DNA from: Cytophagaceae bacterium
GTDB taxonomy: Bacteria; Bacteroidota; Bacteroidia; Cytophagales; Spirosomataceae
Direction: 5' to 3'
Length of the DNA: 64,000 bases
Assembly: GCA_016722655.1 (NCBI GenBank)
Contig: JADKIR010000005.1
Span: 620,001-684,000 of the forward strand
Part shown: piece by piece, positions 9,055-16,851 of the stretch
How the letters are laid out: each line of letters starts with the position of its first letter
Position numbering within the stretch: the stretch's first letter is position 1
The notes under the pieces: model-generated
Databases searched by the model: none
What the model was told of the DNA's origin: nothing
Seen by the model: only the letters and a program-made list of their open reading frames with translations
Program-made: the position numbers and the translations under genes

Positions 9055-9644
9055 CCTTTCTCCGAAAAATATTCCAGATATCGCGGCAAAACATAACTTA
9101 GATTTTTCCATGCCTTCTCTGAATCATGGAAAAGAACGATTGAACCATTTTCAGTTTTCTTAATGGCATTTTTCAAACACTTTTCAGCATCAAAGTCTGA
9201 ATCATAATCTCTGGTTAGTACCGACCACATTATTATTTTATGTGTTTTCAAAATTTCTTCGGCCTGCTTTTTCTTTATCCTGCCGTATGGGGGCCGGAAT
9301 AAACCACTTTTCGAAAATTTTTCAATCTCCAACTGGCATTCTAAAAAATTATCAATGTATTGCTTATTCTCCGTATTCCAGCCTTTCAAATGATTGAAGG
9401 TGTGGTTGCCTGCATAGTGGCCTTCATTAATAAGCTTTTGAAAAACTTCCGGGTGCTTTTTAATGTTTTCGCCCACACAAAAAAATGTAGCCGAGGCATT
9501 GTACTTCTTAAGCTGATCCAACACAAAATCAGTGTAATAAGGCACCGGGCCATCATCAAACGTCAGATAAATGACTTTTTCATCTCTATCAACTTTCCAA
9601 AGATATTTGGGGAATATTGTATTTAGTAATTTCGAAATTGCCAT
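9030..9644 (-). CDS. Polysaccharide deacetylase (NodB domain, CE4)
   Basis: A 204-residue protein that is almost entirely a NodB homology domain. Motif 1 is TFDDGP (Asp30, Asp31), motif 2 is HTFNH (His81, His85, metal ligands), motif 3 is RPPYG (117-121), and there is a late LFHDS motif with the catalytic His. These residues deacetylate N-acetylated sugars such as GlcNAc in peptidoglycan or glycolipids. No signal peptide is evident, so it may be cytoplasmic or membrane-peripheral. It is the third gene of a minus-strand operon with a glycosyltransferase and a flippase-like membrane protein, which suggests modification of a lipid-linked sugar. Confidence 0.88.
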   Translation of the reverse strand: MAISKLLNTIFPKYLWKVDRDEKVIYLTFDDGPVPYYTDFVLDQLKKYNASATFFCVGENIKKHPEVFQKLINEGHYAGNHTFNHLKGWNTENKQYIDNFLECQLEIEKFSKSGLFRPPYGRIKKKQAEEILKTHKIIMWSVLTRDYDSDFDAEKCLKNAIKKTENGSIVLFHDSEKAWKNLSYVLPRYLEYFSEKGYSFEPLV

Positions 9645-9651
9645 ATTTAAT

Positions 9652-10776
9652 TTATGAAAGTTCGCGACTTTTCCAGGAGTATTTTTTATTAGAAAAAAAT
9701 GATTTTATCCCAAAAAACACAACGTAAAACGGATAAATGAATTGAACCAGCGGAATAATAATTATTGAACTAATCTTTTTGAATTTTGTCAAAATTATTA
9801 CCAAAAATATGAATTCAAAAATGGCTCTTGCAATTAACCAAAACCAAAAACCACTCATTAACAAATATATACTACCAAGGTTAAGAACAAAAACATAAAT
9901 CGCCAATATTTTGGGAACCAGTGATTTATAAAAACTCCATTTACTTGCCCAGCGGATTCTTTGGTTAAAAAATTGGGTTAAATTTTTGGAATCATTTGTT
10001 AACACCAAAGATTTAATTCCTCCCGAAAACCTAATACTACCCGGATATTTTTGGGCAATTTTATGCATCAAAAATTCGTCATCACCAGAGGCCAGATGCT
10101 CGTTTCCATCGTAACCTTTTACTTCAAAAAATACCACTTTTCGATAAGCAATATTTGCACCACTACACATATTTGGGCTTCCGACAAATATTGAACTTCC
10201 ACCAACACCAACCAGAGATGCAAACTCAACTATTTGAATTTTATTCCATAATTTCCTAAATAACCTCGATTTTACATCAAAAAAACTCACCGGCCCCGAA
10301 ATAAACATAACTTCTTTATTATCAAATACTTTCTGATATTCTGAAAGTAGTTCATTGGGAAGTTCACAGTCACCATCGGTGCAAAAAACGAGCTCATTAT
10401 GAGAGTAGTTAATGGCTTTGGTTATTGCATTTTTTTTGGGTGACTTTCCCCTTTCATCTGGGTTTAAATCTAAAATACGCCAGTTAAGTTTTGAATTTTC
10501 AAAAAATTGCAATGCTTTGCTTTTGGTATCATCATCTGACTGGTCGTCCACTAGAATCACCTCAAATTTCTCAGACCCTAAGCTTTGATTTTCCAGACTT
10601 TTTAATAACCTGGAAATGTTCTCTGATTCATTTCTAACCGGAATAATCACTGAAAACTTGCTTCCCTCCTGACTAGTTCCAACATCATTTGGCTTAACAA
10701 AAAACAGCCAAATAAATATTCCTATGAACAAGAAAATGAAATAAATTATAAATATTAGGGATATCATTGGGCTCAT
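9652..10776 (-). CDS. Membrane-anchored family 2 glycosyltransferase
   Basis: 374 residues: an N-terminal membrane helix (about 5-25), a GT-A domain beginning FSVIIPVRNESENISRL, with nucleotide-sugar and metal sites in LVDDQSDDDT and FCTDGDCELP, an acceptor-side GDDEF, and an RIRWASKW motif (the [Q/R]xxRW type of processive or polyprenyl GT2 enzymes). Two or three hydrophobic helices follow. The start overlaps the previous gene's stop (ATGA at 10773-10776), showing translational coupling. The donor sugar is unknown. Confidence 0.87.
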   Translation of the reverse strand: MSPMISLIFIIYFIFLFIGIFIWLFFVKPNDVGTSQEGSKFSVIIPVRNESENISRLLKSLENQSLGSEKFEVILVDDQSDDDTKSKALQFFENSKLNWRILDLNPDERGKSPKKNAITKAINYSHNELVFCTDGDCELPNELLSEYQKVFDNKEVMFISGPVSFFDVKSRLFRKLWNKIQIVEFASLVGVGGSSIFVGSPNMCSGANIAYRKVVFFEVKGYDGNEHLASGDDEFLMHKIAQKYPGSIRFSGGIKSLVLTNDSKNLTQFFNQRIRWASKWSFYKSLVPKILAIYVFVLNLGSIYLLMSGFWFWLIARAIFEFIFLVIILTKFKKISSIIIIPLVQFIYPFYVVFFGIKSFFSNKKYSWKSRELS

Positions 10777-11759
10777 CTTTTGAAAAATCGGGGATTAATG
10801 ATTACGAATAAAACAGGCAGAAAGATATTTAAAAACCATACTAAAAAAGTGGCCACCAAAATTGAGGTAGGATCATAATTATAATATCCAAAAAAGTTGA
10901 TTCCCACCAATTCTCTAATGCTCAAATCGCCCAAAATATTTAGTCCGCCACCAACTGTTTTTAACAAAAAGATAAAATTGATGCCAATAAAAGCCAAATC
11001 GAAAGGTATTTGTAATCCAAAAGCTAAAAGAACCAGGTAGAATTGAAGAAAAAATACAAGATTTCTTAAAACTGAAAAAACTAAAATTTTAATCCTCAAA
11101 ACATTTTCAATATCAAGTTCGGTTACGGTACGTAAAGTAAACTTTTTTAGAAAACTTATCTTTTTTACAAAATCCCAGGAGATATTAAGTTTTAGAATAA
11201 AAAACAAACCCAAAATTGTGGCAAGACTCATCACGATTAATATTACAAGTAGCCATTTTTTGTAGGGGACTTCATATCCAAAATACCAAATGCATAGAGC
11301 ACAAGTACCTAAAAATATGGCTATTAAAGACTGAGCCATGGAATTAAAAAAATTGGAAGCGACGGCCAAAGAGCGGTTTCTCACCTTAAATCCAAGGCTT
11401 CTACCCAAAAAATCACCTATCATAAAAGGAGTGAATATTCCGGCCATCAATCCATGTAAAATATCACCCAGGGCTTGTTTAGTAGTTCTTTTTTCGAATG
11501 AAATTGTCAAAAGCTGCCATTTTTTCAATTCCAAACCATAGTTAACAACCAAAAGGATAATCGCAAAAAATAAAAGGTAGAAATTGTGGTAAATTGTTAG
11601 GAATAAACGAAACAGGATTTCTTTTGTTAAACTGATTTCTTTGATTTTTTGGAATAATAAATAAAGCAATCCGGCCAAAACGAAGAATTTTAGCAGATTA
11701 ATCAGCTTTTTTGAGTTAATTTTCGGGAAATTTATCAGAAATCTTTCTTTTGGAAGCAA
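10773..11759 (-). CDS. Lysylphosphatidylglycerol synthase transmembrane-region (UPF0104, flippase-like) protein
   Basis: 328 residues with about eight membrane helices and the family's GGGLNILGDLSIRELVGINFFGY segment. It resembles the membrane half of MprF/AglD without an aminoacyltransferase domain. In operons with GT2 enzymes such proteins are thought to help move or process lipid-linked substrates. No ATG is available near the start; the only reasonable initiation codon is TTG at 11759, which overlaps the divergent ruvC start. First gene of the operon with the GT2 and the deacetylase. Confidence 0.75.
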   Translation of the reverse strand: MLPKERFLINFPKINSKKLINLLKFFVLAGLLYLLFQKIKEISLTKEILFRLFLTIYHNFYLLFFAIILLVVNYGLELKKWQLLTISFEKRTTKQALGDILHGLMAGIFTPFMIGDFLGRSLGFKVRNRSLAVASNFFNSMAQSLIAIFLGTCALCIWYFGYEVPYKKWLLVILIVMSLATILGLFFILKLNISWDFVKKISFLKKFTLRTVTELDIENVLRIKILVFSVLRNLVFFLQFYLVLLAFGLQIPFDLAFIGINFIFLLKTVGGGLNILGDLSIRELVGINFFGYYNYDPTSILVATFLVWFLNIFLPVLFVIINPRFFKR

Positions 11760-12319
11760 AAATAAGCGAAAAAATCATTTTAGGTGTCGATCCGGGTACG
11801 CGAGTGTTGGGTTATGGGCTAATTGGCGTCGATGGTTCGAAAATTAGAATTATTCAATATGGAGTAATTCGATTGGAAAAATACAATACCCATGAATTGA
11901 AATTGAAGAAAATTTTTGAGCGAATCACTCAGCTAATTATTGATTATCAACCCGGAGAAATGGCCATAGAAGCCCCTTTTTATGGTGAAAACGTGCAGTC
12001 GATGTTAAAATTGGGTAGAGCCCAGGGAGTAGCAATGGCCGCTGCCTTGGCGAGAGACCTCAATATAGTAGAATATTTGCCAAAAAAAGTAAAACAAAGT
12101 GTCACAGGAAATGGAAACGCGACCAAAGACCAGGTAGCTTATATGCTCGAAAAGCTATTTAACCAGACATTGGAAAAGAAATTTCTGGATGCAACTGATG
12201 GACTGGCCGTGGCTGTTTGTCATTTTATGCATGGAAAAACCAAAGCATTAAATGATAACACTTCTAAGAAATCGGGATGGTCGGCTTTTTTATCTGAAAA
12301 CCCTGACAGGTTGAAATGA
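11750..12319 (+). CDS. ruvC: Crossover junction endodeoxyribonuclease RuvC
   Basis: A 189-residue Holliday-junction resolvase. All four acidic metal ligands are visible: Asp14 (GVDPGTRVLGYG), Glu74 (MAIEAPFYG), and Asp147 and Asp150 (DATDGLAVAVCH), equivalent to E. coli D7, E66, D138 and D141. There is no in-frame ATG before GVDPG, so it probably initiates at the TTG at 11750. That codon is inside the first codons of the divergent membrane-protein gene. ruvA and ruvB are not in the window. Confidence 0.93.
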   Translation: MEAKISEKIILGVDPGTRVLGYGLIGVDGSKIRIIQYGVIRLEKYNTHELKLKKIFERITQLIIDYQPGEMAIEAPFYGENVQSMLKLGRAQGVAMAAALARDLNIVEYLPKKVKQSVTGNGNATKDQVAYMLEKLFNQTLEKKFLDATDGLAVAVCHFMHGKTKALNDNTSKKSGWSAFLSENPDRLK

Positions 12320-12494
12320 TTTAGTTTCAAATCTGCGTTGAGGATAACCCATCTCAAAAACCTGTTTTTTTACTTTTATCAGAAAACCCTTAAAATATTG
12401 CTCAAAAGGGCATTTTTTAAAGCATTACAAATCAATATTTTATATTTTTAGGTAAAAAAAGTTTTGAAATAATTGCTTTTTTTTGACTCCAGAT

Positions 12495-12525
12495 TTTGCT
12501 CAGAAAAATAAAAGGTCTATATTTG
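12495..12525 (+). promoter_or_regulatory. Bacteroidota-type promoter of tRNA-Ser
   Basis: TTTG at 12495-12498, a 19-bp spacer, then TATATTTG at 12518-12525: an exact match to TTTG-N19-TAnnTTTG. Transcription would start near 12532, a dozen bases before the mature tRNA. Confidence 0.75.
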
Positions 12526-12544
12526 CAAACCTTTTCGAGAGGAA

Positions 12545-12631
12545 GGAGAGATGGGTGAGAGGCTGAAACCAACAGTTTGCTAAACTGTCGTACTGGAAAC
12601 GGTACCGCGGGTTCGAATCCCGCTCTCTCCG
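12545..12631 (+). tRNA. tRNA-Ser (anticodon GCT)
   Basis: Acceptor arms GGAGAGA (12545-12551) and TCTCTCC (12624-12630) pair. The anticodon stem ACAGT/ACTGT encloses GCT at 12579-12581. The TPsiC loop GGTTCGAATCC is present, and the long variable arm expected of a serine tRNA lies between. CCA is not encoded. Confidence 0.95.
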
Positions 12632-12688
12632 CGAACTAGGTAAAAGTTAAAGTTTTAGTGAAAGTTAAAAGTTTAATTAGTTCTTTAA

Positions 12689-13027
12689 GTGTTTGATTTT
12701 GAAAAACTGAGTGTATTTGAAAAGATACGATTTATCAATAAAGAAATTTTCACAAAAATTCTTTCTAATAAATCAATTGACTTAGAAATAAGAGATCAAA
12801 TCAAAAGAGCAAGTTTAAGTTCTTTGTTAAATTTAGCAGAAGGCTCAGGACGAGAGAGCAAAGCAGACAAGAAACATTTTTATGTTATGTCAAAGACTTC
12901 CCTTTTAGAAGTTTCAGCTTTACTTATTGTTATTGAAGATGTTTATTTTAATGATTTTAATTATCTAAAAGATTTAACATTGGAATGTATTAAAATGATG
13001 TCTGGATTAATAAAGTCTGTTAATTAA
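12689..13027 (+). CDS. Four-helix bundle protein (S23 / 23S rRNA intervening-sequence family)
   Basis: 112 residues from a GTG at 12689. The pattern of Lys/Glu-rich amphipathic helices with RASLSSLLNLAEGSGR and KHFYVMSKTSLLEVSALL is typical of the S23 four-helix bundle family, named from 23S rRNA intervening sequences and related to diversity-generating-retroelement accessory proteins. The role of free-standing copies is not established. It sits between tRNA-Ser and tRNA-Pro. Both flanks are AGTTAAA/TTTAACT-type low-complexity DNA, partly inverted relative to each other, as though it were carried in as a unit. Confidence 0.8.
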   Translation: MFDFEKLSVFEKIRFINKEIFTKILSNKSIDLEIRDQIKRASLSSLLNLAEGSGRESKADKKHFYVMSKTSLLEVSALLIVIEDVYFNDFNYLKDLTLECIKMMSGLIKSVN

Positions 13028-13072
13028 TATTTTACTTAAAACTTAAAACTCACACATAAACTTAAACTAATT

Positions 13073-13147
13073 CGGGGTGTAGCGTAGCCCGGTCATCGCG
13101 TCTGCTTTGGGAGCAGAAGGTCGCAAGTTCGAATCTTGCCACCCCGA
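13073..13147 (+). tRNA. tRNA-Pro (anticodon TGG)
   Basis: Acceptor stem CGGGGTG/CACCCCG (13073-13079 with 13140-13146). Anticodon stem TCTGC/GCAGA with TGG at 13108-13110. T-arm GCAAG-TTCGAAT-CTTGC. No encoded CCA. Confidence 0.95.
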
Positions 13148-13148
13148 C

Positions 13149-13174
13149 AAAAAAGCAGCTTCTGCTGCTTTTTT
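13149..13174 (+). terminator. Rho-independent terminator between tRNA-Pro and tRNA-Arg
   Basis: AAAAAAGCAGC, a short TTCT loop, then GCTGCTTTTTT immediately after the tRNA-Pro discriminator base. The symmetrical A and T runs could make it bidirectional. Confidence 0.7.
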
Positions 13175-13185
13175 AAATTTAAGGA

Positions 13186-13259
13186 GGTCCCGTAGCTCAG
13201 TTGGATAGAGCAACAGATTTCTAATCTGTGGGTCATAGGTTCGAATCCTATCGGGATCA
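13186..13259 (+). tRNA. tRNA-Arg (anticodon TCT)
   Basis: Acceptor GGTCCCG pairs with CGGGATC (13186-13192 with 13252-13258, one G-U). The anticodon stem ACAGA/TCTGT encloses TCT at 13220-13222. A canonical T-loop GGTTCGAATCC is present. Confidence 0.95.
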
Positions 13260-13260
13260 C

Positions 13261-13287
13261 AAAGCTCGGCTAATGCCGGGCTTTTTT
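13261..13287. terminator. Terminator after tRNA-Arg, shared with the convergent acetoacetyl-CoA synthetase gene
   Basis: AAAGCTCGGC, a TAAT loop, GCCGGGCTTT, then a T run; the stem has one T-G pair. It ends on the last bases of the convergent minus-strand gene (stop at 13286) and probably serves the tRNA side. Confidence 0.65.
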
Positions 13288-15202
13288 ATTTTACATAATT
13301 AATGTATAAATCCACATACCAATCCAATGATTCAGGATTCTTCATGGCATCGCGGGTAGCGGCCTTTTCGGGGGAGGCTCCCATCAAAATTTTCTTAACA
13401 GCCATTTCCATTTTCTTTCCACTGATGGTGTAAGGAATATCTGGAGTTATAATTATCTCATCTGGGACATGTCTGGGGCTATATAATCCTCTGAGATTGG
13501 TATTAATGGCTTTTTTATCTACATCGCTAATTTCTTTGTCTGTTTTTACAAATAAAGGCATATAGAAATCTCCGTTTTCCTTCTCAATACAGACAATCAA
13601 ACTATCTTTAATAAATTCTAAAGTCTCTACTGCACTGTAAATTTCTGCTGTTCCAATTCTTACCCCTCCCCTATTCAAGGTGGCGTCAGACCTTCCGAAA
13701 ACAATAATCCCGCGATTTTCCGTAATTTTTATCCAATCACCATGGCACCAAACTCCCGGATATTTTTCAAAATAACTAGACTTATATTTTTCATTATTAT
13801 TATCATTCCAAAAAAATACCGGCATAGAAGGCATTGGTTTTGCAATCACTAACTCTCCCAAATCTCCATTGACTGATTCGCCGTTTTCATCCCAGGCTTC
13901 GATGGCTGCTCCGAGCATTCTGCATTGTATTTCGCCAGAAATGACTGGTAGCATTGGATTCCCTCCAATAAATGCCGAACAAACGTCTGTCCCACCACTG
14001 AGTGATATTACCGGAACTCCTGTAATTTTATCAGAAAGCCAGTTAAATGCCTCTTCAGAAAGGGGTGAGCCAGTCGAGCCTATTGTTTTCAGAAGTTTGT
14101 CTTTCCCCGAAATATTAATATCGGACTTTAAGCATGTTTGAAAAAATGCTGCCCCAGCTCCTAAATGATTGATTTTTTGATCATCCACAAAATCCCAAAT
14201 GACATTTAAGTCTGGATAAGCCACTGAGCCATCATATAAACACAAAGTAGCTCCAGTAAGTAAAGAAGAAAGAGCGTAATTCCACATCATCCAACCTGTG
14301 GTGGAATACCAGCAATATCGCTCGCCTTTTTTCACATTTTGATGCAGAGCCAGTGCTTTTAGATGCTCCAAAACCATCCCACCTGTTCGGTGAACAATGG
14401 CTTTTGGCTTTCCGGTCGTACCCGAACTGTACAAAACCCAAATCGGATCATTGAATTCTACCTCTGTAAACTCCAATAAGTGCTTGGCTTCTTGAGAAAT
14501 AATATTACTCCATTGTTTACTTTCAAATAAAATTGTGTTGAGATCTGAGCCAATACCGTTTTGAATTTCTTCGACTTTTTGCAAAATATCAAAGGACTTC
14601 CCGTTGTATTGATAACTAGAATTGGCAAAAAATACTCTCGGTTTTATTTGTCCAAAACGCTCAATTACACTCTCGGAGCCGAAATCAGGAGAACAAGAGG
14701 ACCATATTCCTCCCAAGCTGTTTACTGCAAGAAATGCGATGATAGTCTCCACGTTATTGGATGAATAAGCAACCGCAGTATCTCCTTTTTGAAAGCCGGT
14801 AGATTTTAACCAATAGGCAAGATTGGCCACTGAAGTTTCCAATTCGTGCCAGGCTATGCTTTTTACTTCCTGATTTTCACACTTATAAATAATGGCAGGT
14901 TGCTTAGCGTTGTTATTTCGAAAAATAAGTTTGGAATAACTCAAATAAGCACCTGAAAACCATTTTTTTTGATACATTTCAGATTCATCAGAAACTACTT
15001 TTTCATATTTTCCTGAGAATTTTATCTCAAAAAAATCAGCCAAAACCACCCAAAAATCATCAAGGCAAACTAAAGACCAATTATAAAGAGCATTGTAATC
15101 AGAAAAAGTCTTACCTGTCGCTTTTTCGGCAAATTTTAAAAAGTGATAAAGATTGCTATCCTGAATATGTTTTTCGGAGGGTGCCCAGATAATTTTTGAC
15201 AT
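13286..15202 (-). CDS. Acetoacetate--CoA ligase (acetoacetyl-CoA synthetase)
   Basis: A 638-residue member of the ANL adenylating superfamily. The N-terminus has the extra ACS-type segment (FLKFAEKATGKTFSDYNALYNWS), followed by the P-loop-like YSSGTTGKPKAIVH, GRYCWYSTTGW-type and SGGTD core motifs. A C-terminal lid carries GRSDATLNRGGVRIGTAEIY and a late TISGKKMEMAVKK containing the catalytic lysine. The GRSDATLNRGGVR sequence and length match acetoacetyl-CoA synthetase rather than acetyl-CoA synthetase. It activates acetoacetate with ATP and CoA in the cytoplasm. It is the last gene of a four-gene operon with spacing of only a few bases. Confidence 0.88.
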   Translation of the reverse strand: MSKIIWAPSEKHIQDSNLYHFLKFAEKATGKTFSDYNALYNWSLVCLDDFWVVLADFFEIKFSGKYEKVVSDESEMYQKKWFSGAYLSYSKLIFRNNNAKQPAIIYKCENQEVKSIAWHELETSVANLAYWLKSTGFQKGDTAVAYSSNNVETIIAFLAVNSLGGIWSSCSPDFGSESVIERFGQIKPRVFFANSSYQYNGKSFDILQKVEEIQNGIGSDLNTILFESKQWSNIISQEAKHLLEFTEVEFNDPIWVLYSSGTTGKPKAIVHRTGGMVLEHLKALALHQNVKKGERYCWYSTTGWMMWNYALSSLLTGATLCLYDGSVAYPDLNVIWDFVDDQKINHLGAGAAFFQTCLKSDINISGKDKLLKTIGSTGSPLSEEAFNWLSDKITGVPVISLSGGTDVCSAFIGGNPMLPVISGEIQCRMLGAAIEAWDENGESVNGDLGELVIAKPMPSMPVFFWNDNNNEKYKSSYFEKYPGVWCHGDWIKITENRGIIVFGRSDATLNRGGVRIGTAEIYSAVETLEFIKDSLIVCIEKENGDFYMPLFVKTDKEISDVDKKAINTNLRGLYSPRHVPDEIIITPDIPYTISGKKMEMAVKKILMGASPEKAATRDAMKNPESLDWYVDLYINYVK

Positions 15203-15205
15203 AAA

Positions 15206-15505
15206 TCAGATTTCCATTTCTAATAACTTATAACTCAGTGCCTTGCCGTGTGTATCCATTCGTAATGAGGTAGTTACACCAGTATCCAATGCCTCCTGAC
15301 ATACGAAAAGCAGGGAAGAGATATTGGGCATCTCATACCTTACTATTTCTCCTTTTATAATTTTTCCAAAATGTTTTTTTACCACATTTACTGTTACTTT
15401 AATTTTAAGCAACTCATAATCAGACTCTTCATAAGGAATCAAAGATAAAGTCGAAACATTGCCTTTATCTCCGGCACGGCTATGGGCTATTTCGTATAAT
15501 TTCAT
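15206..15505 (-). CDS. AtuA C-terminal (ferredoxin-fold-like) domain protein
   Basis: A 99-residue cytoplasmic protein beginning MKLYEIAHSRAGDKGN, the start of the small domain that forms the C-terminus of full-length AtuA-type (DUF1446) proteins. Here it is encoded separately, 3 bp after the larger AtuA-like gene and 3 bp before acetoacetyl-CoA synthetase. The two polypeptides probably associate. The biochemical role is not established for the family. Confidence 0.75.
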   Translation of the reverse strand: MKLYEIAHSRAGDKGNVSTLSLIPYEESDYELLKIKVTVNVVKKHFGKIIKGEIVRYEMPNISSLLFVCQEALDTGVTTSLRMDTHGKALSYKLLEMEI

Positions 15506-15508
15506 ATT

Positions 15509-16849
15509 CTAAAATATTTTCACCATTGGAAAAATAAAATTTCTCTTTACTAAAACCGACATGATACCGATAACTTCATTGGTGTATTTCCTCACACCAC
15601 CTCCACCTGCCGGACCATTGGTATAAAGTGCCTCCACTTCCTCACCAATCAAAGAAGCAGTGTCAAAATCTTTGGCTTTACCGGCAATTCTTAATCTTAC
15701 TTCATTTGGAATAACAGGATTATCTTTATCTCCGAAAACAGAATTGAAACCGACATAGTCTATTCTAAAATCATCAAATTGAGTGGCTATACGTTTCTCA
15801 ATTGTTTCACTAGCCAGTTTTGCCCGTTCAAATGCCGAAGGACCGGCATAAGAAATTTCACCTTCTCCAAGAAAGAAAGCTTTGTAGCCCACACTTACCT
15901 TATAATTTTCCGGCTTCGTTTTTCCACCTCCCCCGGTAACTTTTACCTGATTTTCAGCTATTTCTTCCAGCTTAACAGTAGTAAAATCAGCCACTACATC
16001 GGGAGTATAATACTCATACGGATTAACCACTTCATACAGCAACTGCTCTTTTGCGGTCATTAGATTTATAATTCCACCTGTGCCTTCAACTTTCGAAATA
16101 ATGCCCGAACCATCTGAGAAAACATCCGCAAAAGGATGTCCCAATTTGTCCATGTCCTGAACTGGTTTTTTAACAGGATCGGCAAAATATCCTCCGGTAA
16201 TATGTCCGGCACATTCCATCAAATGGCCAATTACAGTTCCTTTTCCAAGTAATTCATAATCTTCTTTTGACCATCCAAATTCGTAAATCATCGGAGCCAA
16301 AAACAAAGAAGGATCAGCCACCCTTCCGGTTATAATTATCTGTGCATCAGACTCCAAGGCCTCAACAATTCCTTCTACCCCGATATATGCATTGGCTGAA
16401 ATCAAAGTATCATTGTTTTTTTCTTTTATTAATTCAAAGGCTTGATTTTCTCCATTAAAAATCTCAAAGGCTTCAATAGGAAGATTTTGATAAGTCAAAA
16501 CATCATCTCCGAAAACTGCAGCAACTTTAATATCAAATCCATTTTTTTCGGCCAAGGCCTTTACTTTCTTTGCAGCCATAACTGGATTTGCAGCCCCCAT
16601 ATTGGTGATTAATCTTACTTTATTTTTCACCAAATGCGGCAATAAAACCTCAATTCTTCTTTCCAAAAACGGATCATAACCTTTGTCCGGATTGGCCATT
16701 TTTCGCTTTTGTGCCAATGCGATGGTTCTTTCAGCCAAACATTCCAAAACTAAATAATCTAGTTCGCCCTTCTCAGCCAAAATCACTGCCGGCTCAATTC
16801 TATCACCGGAAAAACCTGCTCCACAGCCTATTCTGATTTTTTCTTTCAT
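15509..16849 (-). CDS. AtuA-like (DUF1446) acyclic terpene utilisation family protein
   Basis: 446 residues from the ATG at 16849; an upstream in-frame ATG at 16921 would overlap the transporter gene by about 70 bp. Family features include RIGCGAGFSGDRIEPA near the start, LITNMGAANP, GRVADPSLFLAP, MECAGHITGGYF and LYTNGPAGGGGVRKY near the end. AtuA is required for citronellol/geranyl catabolism in Pseudomonas, but homologues occur in many organic-acid clusters and the reaction is unknown. The stop-start gap to its C-terminal partner is 3 bp. Association with acetoacetyl-CoA synthetase suggests a pathway that ends in acetoacetate. Confidence 0.85.
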   Translation of the reverse strand: MKEKIRIGCGAGFSGDRIEPAVILAEKGELDYLVLECLAERTIALAQKRKMANPDKGYDPFLERRIEVLLPHLVKNKVRLITNMGAANPVMAAKKVKALAEKNGFDIKVAAVFGDDVLTYQNLPIEAFEIFNGENQAFELIKEKNNDTLISANAYIGVEGIVEALESDAQIIITGRVADPSLFLAPMIYEFGWSKEDYELLGKGTVIGHLMECAGHITGGYFADPVKKPVQDMDKLGHPFADVFSDGSGIISKVEGTGGIINLMTAKEQLLYEVVNPYEYYTPDVVADFTTVKLEEIAENQVKVTGGGGKTKPENYKVSVGYKAFFLGEGEISYAGPSAFERAKLASETIEKRIATQFDDFRIDYVGFNSVFGDKDNPVIPNEVRLRIAGKAKDFDTASLIGEEVEALYTNGPAGGGGVRKYTNEVIGIMSVLVKRNFIFPMVKIF

Positions 16850-16851
16850 TA

